Shown here: piece after piece, positions 48,611 to 54,087 of the stretch
Position numbering within the stretch: the first letter of the stretch is position 1
How the letters are laid out: each line of letters begins with the position of its first letter
Notes under the pieces: model-generated
What the model saw: only the letters and a program-made list of their open reading frames with translations
What the model was told of the DNA's origin: nothing
Databases searched by the model: none
Assembly: GCA_963660495.1 (NCBI GenBank)
Contig: CAVKYO010000036.1
Span: 1-54,087 of the forward strand
Origin: CAG-877 sp963660495
GTDB lineage: Bacteria; Bacillota_I; Bacilli_A; RF39; UBA660
Direction: 5' to 3'
Length of the DNA: 54,087 nt
Position numbers and translations under genes: made by a program

Positions 48611-49351
48611 TTATTCAGCTGATGTTTCTTGATTTTCTTCAGTTTCTACTACTGTTTCTTCAACAACTTCTTCTACTGTAACTGGAGAAGCATATGTTAT
48701 TAAATCAGCAGCTTCTAACTTAACATTAGGTTTCTTTACTGCAGTACGAATCATAACAAATGATTTCTTTGGACCTGGAACATTACCTTTTACTAAAATT
48801 ACATTGTTTTCAGTATCAACTGAAATTACCTCTAAATTTTGAACAGTTCTTTGAACGTTACCCATTTGACCTGGCATCTTCTTACCTTTTAATACGTGCA
48901 TTGGTAACATTGTACCTAATGAACCAACACCTCTATGGTATTGAGAACCATGTCCCATAGGACCTCTTGTTTGATTATGACGTTTGATAACACCTTGGAA
49001 ACCTTTTCCTTTGCTAGTTCCTGTAACATCTACCATTTCGCCAGCTTCGAAAACGTCAACGTTAACAGTTTGCCCTAGTGTGTAATCATTAACGTTTACC
49101 CCTCTAATTTCCTTTAAGAAGCGCTTAGGTGTTGTGTTAGCTTTGTCTGTATGACCCTTTTTTGGTTTGTTGCTTAAACTTTCTCTTACTGTATCAGTAG
49201 CAAGTTGGATAGCATCATAACCATCTTTTTCAACTGTTTTGATTTGAGTAACTACATTTGGTTCTACTTCAATAACAGTAACCGGAATTAATTTACCATC
49301 TTTAGTAAATGTTTGGGTCATTCCGATTTTTTTACCTAAGATTCCTTTCAT
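48611..49351 (-). CDS. rplC: 50S ribosomal protein L3 (uL3) with acidic tail
   Basis: 246 residues; the usual length is about 210. GILGKKIGMTQTFTKDGKL, TSKGKGFQGVIKRHNQTRG and HRGVGSLGT are the family core. The last 35 residues form a Glu/Val/Thr-rich extension (EEVVEETVVETEENQETSAE) beyond the normal end. Acidic tails are unusual on rRNA-binding proteins, so this part is probably exposed. Confidence 0.96.
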   Translation of the reverse strand: MKGILGKKIGMTQTFTKDGKLIPVTVIEVEPNVVTQIKTVEKDGYDAIQLATDTVRESLSNKPKKGHTDKANTTPKRFLKEIRGVNVNDYTLGQTVNVDVFEAGEMVDVTGTSKGKGFQGVIKRHNQTRGPMGHGSQYHRGVGSLGTMLPMHVLKGKKMPGQMGNVQRTVQNLEVISVDTENNVILVKGNVPGPKKSFVMIRTAVKKPNVKLEAADLITYASPVTVEEVVEETVVETEENQETSAE

Positions 49352-49367
49352 TATTTTTTCCTCCTAA

Positions 49368-49676
49368 TTATTTTGTGATCTTAATATCTACTCCGCTTGG
49401 TAAATCTAAATGTGCTAATGCATCAATAGTTTCCTTGCTAGGATTTTTGATATCAATAAGTCTTTTGTGTGTACGCATTTCAAATTGCTCACGAGAGTCT
49501 TTGTATTTATGTACAGCTCTTAAGATTGTATACTTTTCAATTTCAGTTGGTAATGGTACCGGACCTGAAATTTCACCACCTGTTCTTTTAACAGTTTCAA
49601 CAATTTTCTTAGCTGCATTATCAAGTACTCTGTGATCGTATGCTTTAATTCTGATGCGAATCTTTTCTGTTGACAT
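49368..49676 (-). CDS. rpsJ: 30S ribosomal protein S10 (uS10)
   Basis: 102 residues, standard. RIRIKAYDHRVLDNAAKKIV, GPVPLPTEIEKYTILRA and MRTHKRLIDI are diagnostic. First gene of the operon; also the NusE subunit in transcription antitermination. Confidence 0.98.
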   Translation of the reverse strand: MSTEKIRIRIKAYDHRVLDNAAKKIVETVKRTGGEISGPVPLPTEIEKYTILRAVHKYKDSREQFEMRTHKRLIDIKNPSKETIDALAHLDLPSGVDIKITK

Positions 49677-49834
49677 TTTAAATCCTCCCTTCGCCTATAT
49701 CTAGTATAGACTTGCTCCGTGCAAATAACCTGACGTTTCACGCTAATTTTTTAATTAATTCTGTTTTTATCTTAGAATTGATTAACAACTTATCCTGGAG
49801 TGTCAGCAACCTTGCACATCTAAGCAGTCACACG
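49677..49834 (-). promoter_or_regulatory. Long structured leader of the S10 operon
   Basis: About 160 nt between the predicted start and rpsJ. It holds an 11-bp hairpin with one mismatch (49751-49762 with 49774-49785) and a smaller one near TTGCACGGAGCAA (about 49711-49725). This length suggests autoregulation, for example by L4 as in other bacteria, but I recognise no known leader class. Confidence 0.45.
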
Positions 49835-49840
49835 TAGTTA

Positions 49841-49869
49841 ATTATAGCAGCTATGTACTACTTTTGCAA
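49841..49869 (-). promoter_or_regulatory. Promoter of the S10-spc-alpha operon
   Basis: On the minus strand TTGCAA (49864-49869), a 17-bp spacer and TGC-TATAAT (49841-49846, extended -10). A run of A/T-rich tracts upstream may act as an UP element. It is the only good promoter seen before the 29-gene run. Confidence 0.8.
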
Positions 49870-49887
49870 GCGTTTTTTTTACGTTTT

Positions 49888-50198
49888 TTTACGATTTTGT
49901 TATTTTCTAGCAACTATTCAGACCTATAATTCAAAAAAAATAAGAAAGTAGTATAAATGTGCTGCTTTTTTGTGCTGCTTTTTCTTTTAATTTATGCGAT
50001 AATTATTATAGAAAAGGGATAGTGATTATAAATGGGAAGGCAAAGAGATTATCAACCAGCATTATATGATGAATTTGAAAAATTAAATAAAAAATTAGTT
50101 GAAGAAAATGAGAGATTGAAAAATCAAAATAATAAAAAATTCCATTAAATAACGGGATTTAGTCTAAAAATTTACGGATTTTGTTATTTTTCAAGGAA
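49888..50198. repeat. Direct repeats flanking a small ORF (possible insertion remnant)
   Basis: TTTACGATTTTGTTATTTTC starting at 49888 and TTTACGGATTTTGTTATTTT starting at 50171 match over about 20 bp with one inserted base. Between them lie the 12-mer AACTATTCAGAC (49912-49923), which recurs at 54035-54046, and a 38-codon ORF. The whole stretch looks like debris of an insertion element. The rest of the 613-bp gap between rpsJ and the polymerase gene (50199-50289) is AT-rich with nothing else visible. Confidence 0.4.
50032..50148 (+). CDS. Small ORF, 38 residues, possible transposase N-terminal fragment
   Basis: Reads MGRQRDYQPALYDEFEKL at the start, then a Lys/Glu/Asn-rich coiled stretch ending NNKKFH. 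GGGATAGTGAT precedes the ATG by a few bases. The basic start plus heptads (LNKKLVEENERLK) resemble the leading part of some transposases, and the stop comes early. It may instead be a true small protein. No match is claimed. Confidence 0.35.
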   Translation: MGRQRDYQPALYDEFEKLNKKLVEENERLKNQNNKKFH

Positions 50199-50289
50199 TT
50201 TGATGTGGTACTATTTTTTTTAATAAATATTTTTATACTATTTAAAAATTAAAATGAGCACTTTTTTATTTTTTATAATTTATTGGTGC

Positions 50290-51501
50290 TCATTTTTCTT
50301 TGGATTTTTTTGATATTAATTTAATTGAAGCTGGTGCTACTATAGATTTTCCGAACTTTTTGTTTATGTTATCAATAGTTGTTTGCACTGTATCAGATGA
50401 CTTTTTTGTCTCTTCTTTATCAAACAATGACATTTGATAATCATTTTGTTCTGTTAAGTCAGTCAATCTAAAGCCCAGTAGTCTAATAGGATCCTTTTTA
50501 TAGTTTTTTCTAAAAATAGAAATGGCTATTTTATATATTTCAGTAATACTGTTGCTGGGTCTTTCTAATTTTTCTTGGGCAGAATAAGTTTCAAATTTAT
50601 TATTTTTAAAGATTACAGCTATAGTCTTAGCATATTGCTTTTTAGTTCTTAAGGTCCTAGTTGTTTTTTCTACAAAAGCAAAAAGAAGTTCTTCTAGTTT
50701 ATCTTCATTTGTACAATCATATATTAATGTTTCTGATACACTGATACTTTTACTTTTGGTCTTTTTCTCTTCTATTCTGCTTTCATCAATACCATAAGAA
50801 GCATTCTTTAAATATTCGGCTTGTCCTTTAAAATGTCTTTTTAATACTTTTATATCCGTTTTTGCTAAGTCTTCTACTGTATATATACTAAGTTTATTTA
50901 ACTCTTCTTTTGTCTTTCGACCAACAAATAACAAATCTCCTACATCTAAAGGCCATAGTTTTTGAACTATTTCATCTTTTAGTAAAGTATGTACTTTATC
51001 GGGCTTTTCAAAATCTGACGCCATCTTGGCACAAAGTTTATTATTACCAATACCTATGTTTACAGTGTATCCAAACTTTGTTTTTATGTCACCTTTTATA
51101 TAATGTGCTAGTTCTAAGTAATTTTTATATAAATATTTAGTACCAGTCATATCTATAAAACACTCATCTATAGAAAATTGTTCCATACTTGGTGAGTATT
51201 GAGATAGATATTCAAATAGTTCTTTTGATTTTTCAATATACCAGTTATAATCTGGTGTAAAAACTTTTAAATTGGGGCATTTTTTTCTAGCCTGATAAAG
51301 AGTTTCTGCTGTTACTATATTATATTTTTTAGCTATAGGTGACTTTGCCAAGACAATGCCCTTTCTTTCTTTTTCATTTCCACCTATAACAGATGGAATC
51401 TTTCTTATATCTTCTCCATATCCTTCTTTAAGTAGTTTTACTGCAGTCCATGATAAAAAAGCATTATTAACGTCTATATGAAAAACAATTCTTTCTTTCA
51501 T
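50290..51501 (-). CDS. Y-family DNA polymerase (DinB/Pol IV-UmuC type)
   Basis: An error-prone translesion polymerase of 403 residues. Catalytic acids are Asp10 (FHIDVNNAF) and Asp112-Glu113 (FSIDECFIDM). The thumb HhH (VGRKTKEELNKL) and little-finger domain (about 240-350) follow. QMSLF at about 356-360 is a consensus beta-clamp binding motif. Its promoter contains a LexA/DinR-like box, so it is probably SOS-induced. It resembles the UmuC-like branch of Firmicutes Pol IV proteins more than classical DinB, by its spacing around residues 20-50 (GYGEDIRKIPSVIGG). Confidence 0.93.
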   Translation of the reverse strand: MKERIVFHIDVNNAFLSWTAVKLLKEGYGEDIRKIPSVIGGNEKERKGIVLAKSPIAKKYNIVTAETLYQARKKCPNLKVFTPDYNWYIEKSKELFEYLSQYSPSMEQFSIDECFIDMTGTKYLYKNYLELAHYIKGDIKTKFGYTVNIGIGNNKLCAKMASDFEKPDKVHTLLKDEIVQKLWPLDVGDLLFVGRKTKEELNKLSIYTVEDLAKTDIKVLKRHFKGQAEYLKNASYGIDESRIEEKKTKSKSISVSETLIYDCTNEDKLEELLFAFVEKTTRTLRTKKQYAKTIAVIFKNNKFETYSAQEKLERPSNSITEIYKIAISIFRKNYKKDPIRLLGFRLTDLTEQNDYQMSLFDKEETKKSSDTVQTTIDNINKKFGKSIVAPASIKLISKKSKEK

Positions 51502-51518
51502 GGTATCCCTCCAAATTT

Positions 51519-51547
51519 ATTTTAGAACGTTTTTTCGTTTTTTTCAA
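51519..51547 (-). promoter_or_regulatory. Promoter with LexA-like box upstream of the Y-family polymerase
   Basis: On the minus strand TTGAAA (51542-51547), a 17-bp spacer and TAAAAT (51519-51524). Bases 51524-51537 read CGAAAAAACGTTCT, matching the Bacillus-type SOS box CGAAC-N4-GTTCG at 8 of 10 fixed positions. A repressor bound there would block the spacer and -10. Confidence 0.55.
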
Positions 51548-51631
51548 TCGAACTTTAATTTTTTTGTGTATATTTATAGTTTACATATTATTTTTAAAAT
51601 TTAGTACATAATAAATCTAGTTGGTGATATT

Positions 51632-51883
51632 ATGAATAAATATGAAGTTAATATTTATGAACAAATTGCACGAAATATTAAAAAGTATAGACACGAGACG
51701 GGAATTACGCAAGCTGTCTTAGCTGAACGGGTTGGTGTTTCACATGAATTCATCAGGCGAATTGAGTCGAAAAAAGGTGTTAAAACTTTTTCTGTCGATA
51801 CAATTTGGAAAATTTCTTTAGCTTTAAATGTTGAAGTTGGAAAATTATTCGAAATAGATATAGATGAAATAATAAATTCATAA
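51632..51883 (+). CDS. XRE-family transcriptional regulator, single domain
   Basis: 83 residues, almost wholly an XRE/SinR-type helix-turn-helix (about 12-70): YRHETGITQAVLAERVGVSHEFIRRIE with the start and end of the motif in normal places. No sensor domain. GGTGAT-ATT precedes the ATG. It stands alone between the polymerase gene, from which it diverges, and gpmA. It shares pattern with the regulator at 17994 (ARNIKKYR and VDTIWKISLALNVEVGKL parallel KNIKKYR and LGAIWRISRVLGVEFYKL). Target unknown. Confidence 0.88.
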   Translation: MNKYEVNIYEQIARNIKKYRHETGITQAVLAERVGVSHEFIRRIESKKGVKTFSVDTIWKISLALNVEVGKLFEIDIDEIINS

Positions 51884-51917
51884 ATAATACTTATGTAAAG
51901 CGACTTTTTAATTAAAT

Positions 51918-51957
51918 AACCTTTAAGATCATTTTAGATTTTAAAGGTTTTGTTTTT
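51918..51957. terminator. Terminator between the XRE gene and gpmA
   Basis: AACCTTTAA (51918-51926) and TTAAAGGTT (51941-51949) form a 9-bp stem with a 14-nt loop, then TTGTTTTTT on the plus strand. The minus side is weaker. Confidence 0.65.
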
Positions 51958-52652
51958 TAATTATCTTTTAAATAATAGTGTCTTATTGGCTTTAAATTTT
52001 CATCTAGTTCATAACAAATTGGATTTCCAGTTTCTATTTCTAATTTCATTATTTCTTCATCGGATAAATTATCTAAATACTTAATTAATCCGCGCAAACT
52101 ATTTCCATGAGCAACTATTATTACTTTTTTATTTTCTAATAAATCTTTTTTGATATCAGTATCCCAGTACTTTATAACTCTTTTAACTGTATCTAGTAAG
52201 TTTTCAGTTGTAGGTATATCTTCTTTTTGGAGATTTTTATATTTAGGATCGTTACCAGGATATCTTTCATCTGTAACTTCTAGTGCAGGCGGTCTAACAT
52301 CGGCACTACGTCTCCATAAACGAACTTGTTCTTCACCATACTTTTTTCTAGTATCATCCTTATTTAATCCTTGTAAAGCTCCATAGTGTCTTTCATTTAG
52401 GCGCCAACTATATTTTATTGGAATGTTTTTCTCATTTAATTCTTCTAATATATAGTTCAAAGTATCGTTAGCTCTTTTTAAATATGATGTATAGGCCACA
52501 TCAAATGTATATCCTAATTCTTTTAACTTTTCTCCAGCTTCTTTAGCTTCTTTTATACCTTGTTCAGATAGGCCTACGTCTGTCCAGCCAGTAAATCTAT
52601 TTTCTAGATTCCAAATACTTTGACCATGTCTTACTAATATTAATTTTACCAT
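51957..52652 (-). CDS. gpmA: 2,3-bisphosphoglycerate-dependent phosphoglycerate mutase
   Basis: Interconverts 3- and 2-phosphoglycerate in glycolysis. 231 residues. LILVRHGQSIWN carries the phospho-His9; RLNERHYGALQGLNK and VAHGNSLRGLIKYL carry the other active-site residues. The reading is open to an ATG at 52679 inside the upstream gene, but ATAGGAGGAAAATA directly precedes the ATG at 52652, which gives the standard N terminus. It lies 10 bp after the end of the AAA gene and is co-transcribed with it. Confidence 0.96.
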   Translation of the reverse strand: MVKLILVRHGQSIWNLENRFTGWTDVGLSEQGIKEAKEAGEKLKELGYTFDVAYTSYLKRANDTLNYILEELNEKNIPIKYSWRLNERHYGALQGLNKDDTRKKYGEEQVRLWRRSADVRPPALEVTDERYPGNDPKYKNLQKEDIPTTENLLDTVKRVIKYWDTDIKKDLLENKKVIIVAHGNSLRGLIKYLDNLSDEEIMKLEIETGNPICYELDENLKPIRHYYLKDN

Positions 52653-52662
52653 TATTTTCCTC

Positions 52663-53940
52663 CTATATTTTCTTGTCATTTAAACAGAATACAGCATATA
52701 CAGGTATATATCTAACTTCTTTTTTGGTAGAGAAATTATTTTCTGTTATGCGGTATGCTTGTTGTGTTATATATTTCTTTATAAATACTGATAATGATTT
52801 AGCTTTTGACATGCTTTTTGTAGCAATTTCAATAGGAATAATTTGACCTAGTCTATTTTGTATTACAAAGTTAACTTCGGCTTTTCCTTCAGACTGATAA
52901 TAATATAATGAATATCCCGCTTCTACTAATGTTTTAGCTATATGATTTTCATATAAAGTCTCTTTTATTTTCTCATCTTTTGCAAAACGTTTTAAATTTA
53001 AATGTAACATAGTAAATAGTAGGCCGTCATCTGGTAGATATAGTTTAAAGCTATCTGTTTCACGACAACTACTTAATGGCGATTTTACATTTTTAATTTT
53101 GTAACTACGATATACTAATTGATTATTTACTAAGTAATTTATAGCAGTTTCATACTCTTTAGCTCTTTTTCCTGGTCCGATGCAACCATATTGGAATTTT
53201 TTGTTTTCTTTTTTCAATTGATTGGGTATAGAGTTAATTACTTCTATGCCTCTTGGTATGTCGATTAGAACTTTATTAAGACTTATTTCCTTTTTATATA
53301 TATCAATTACCTTTTGTTTTATAGCATCTATTTCATAAATAGTTTTGCCTTCTAGATCTGCTTGAACTACTTCTGGTAACCCACCTGTCATTAGATATTC
53401 TTGGAATAAATCTAAAGCAACTTTATGAAAAGGACATAATTTGTGTTTTGTATAAGACTCTCTTATTAATTCAGCTAAACTTTTTTCGCCTTTAGCCCAA
53501 AGATATTCTTCAAAATCCATTTCATTCATACCTTTAAACTGTAGTTCTTCCCCTTTAAATTCATTTAATCTTTCACGACGTGATGTTATCGCAATAATAT
53601 GATACTTACTGCGTTCACTTCCAAACAATTTTAGTCCTTTAACTATATCTAGATTATCTAAGTTATCTAAAACAATTAAAGTATCTTCTTTTAATATTGT
53701 TTCATCAGAGGTTAAAGATAAATTTAAGATGATTTTATCTATATTTTTTTCCTTGACAAATAATTCTATTATTTCATCATTATTTTCCGTATTGAAGTAA
53801 ACAACATTTTTATATTCTTTTTTTCCAAAATTTAGTACGGCAAATGTTTTACCAATTTGCTTAGGTCCATATAGTATTAATGGCTTTCTTATTATATCTT
53901 TTTGCCATTTTTTAAAAAATTCTTCTATTTTTCGTTCCAT
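52663..53940 (-). CDS. AAA ATPase with DUF4143
   Basis: 425 residues. An AAA_14-type P-loop domain: Walker A YGPKQIGKT (24-32) and Walker B LIVLDN (Asp92), then ITSRRERL in the sensor-1 region. The C-terminal half is DUF4143, with KRAKEYETAINYLVNNQLVYR and a PD-(D/E)XK-like end (KAEVNFVIQNRLGQIIPIEI). Such ATPases are common, variable accessory proteins of bacteria and archaea, with no settled role. It shares a promoter with gpmA, an odd pairing. Confidence 0.88.
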   Translation of the reverse strand: MERKIEEFFKKWQKDIIRKPLILYGPKQIGKTFAVLNFGKKEYKNVVYFNTENNDEIIELFVKEKNIDKIILNLSLTSDETILKEDTLIVLDNLDNLDIVKGLKLFGSERSKYHIIAITSRRERLNEFKGEELQFKGMNEMDFEEYLWAKGEKSLAELIRESYTKHKLCPFHKVALDLFQEYLMTGGLPEVVQADLEGKTIYEIDAIKQKVIDIYKKEISLNKVLIDIPRGIEVINSIPNQLKKENKKFQYGCIGPGKRAKEYETAINYLVNNQLVYRSYKIKNVKSPLSSCRETDSFKLYLPDDGLLFTMLHLNLKRFAKDEKIKETLYENHIAKTLVEAGYSLYYYQSEGKAEVNFVIQNRLGQIIPIEIATKSMSKAKSLSVFIKKYITQQAYRITENNFSTKKEVRYIPVYAVFCLNDKKI

Positions 53941-53973
53941 AAATTGTTACCTCCACACATATTTTATAAATTA

Positions 53974-54002
53974 AGTATACTTTTTTATTTTTGTTTAGTC
54001 AA
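53974..54002 (-). promoter_or_regulatory. Promoter of the AAA ATPase-gpmA unit
   Basis: On the minus strand TTGACT (53997-54002), a 17-bp spacer and TATACT (53974-53979), 34 bp before the ATG. Confidence 0.75.
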
Positions 54003-54034
54003 GGCTTTAGGAATGAAAAAAGTCCTGTAAATGT

Positions 54035-54050
54035 AACTATTCAGACTATA
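54035..54050 (+). repeat. Second copy of the AACTATTCAGAC motif
   Basis: AACTATTCAGACTATA repeats the 12-mer at 49912-49923, which continues CTATA there. The DNA beyond it to the window end is non-coding or the start of something outside. It may be the end of an insertion element. Confidence 0.4.
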
Positions 54051-54087
54051 GCACGCAAAAATGAAGAGTAATTATAGAAATTGCTCT

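Noticed and set aside
54061..54087. Possible start of an open frame (ATG at 54061) running off the window
   Set aside because: Only nine codons are visible and no ribosome site precedes it, so it cannot be called a gene.
1..54087. CRISPR arrays, rRNA or tRNA genes
   Set aside because: I read both strands for regular spaced repeats and for tRNA-like T-arm patterns and saw none. Short tRNA genes could still be missed by eye; a tRNAscan run would settle it.

Overview
The window comes from a low-GC (roughly 30% by eye) Gram-positive-type bacterium using the standard code: TGA is a stop and Trp is TGG. AGGAGG-type ribosome sites, the Bacillota S10-spc-alpha ribosomal order, ECF-type ATPases after rplQ, a SpoIID-like protein and a YukD/EssC secretion locus point to Bacilli, perhaps one of the gut lineages close to Mollicutes (RF39/Erysipelotrichales-like). 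That placement is inference. No rRNA, tRNA or CRISPR array was recognised.

Layout. 1-250: decayed right end of an IS200/IS605-type element. 426-2481: a two-gene unit, Abi-type HEPN protein then HtrA protease. 2620-4713 (+): a zinc-dependent phospholipase C-like protein and a SpoIID-like protein lacking the catalytic Glu. 4725-9982 (-): a compact type VII secretion-like operon (EssC, YukD-like protein, two small helical proteins) with its own promoter and terminator. 10096-17801 (-): a CwlD-like amidase, then an operon for a dockerin-tagged papain-family protease, a membrane-anchored surface protein and a membrane coiled-coil protein. A divergent XRE regulator with a zinc ribbon (17994-18419) lies across an operator-like repeat region.

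18511-27032 (-): an envelope cluster with a two-component system, a beta-helix membrane protein, a VTC-type polyphosphate-polymerase-like protein that seems to start at AUA, a DUF4956 membrane protein, a truncated CotH-like protein and a Cthe_2159-like beta-helix protein. 27217-29028: a ZIP metal transporter behind an inverted-repeat operator, and an orphan holin/M23 endolysin pair. 29124-35417: rplM-rpsI, two unknown genes, truA, two degenerate ECF-type ATPases without EcfT, an SDR and an unknown protein.

35513-49676 (-): the S10-spc-alpha operon, rpsJ to rplQ, including secY, adk, map, infA, rpmJ and rpoA. rpmD (L30) is absent: rpsE runs directly into rplO. It has a clear promoter, a leader of about 160 nt and a terminator. 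49888-50198 holds repeats and a 38-codon ORF that look like insertion-element debris. 50290-53940: a Y-family DNA polymerase with a LexA-like box inside its promoter, a small XRE regulator, gpmA and an AAA/DUF4143 ATPase.

The most interesting parts are the pared-down type VII locus beside the dockerin-protease/surface-protein operon, the degenerate ECF pair, the AUA-start candidate and the catalytic-residue loss in the SpoIID-like protein.
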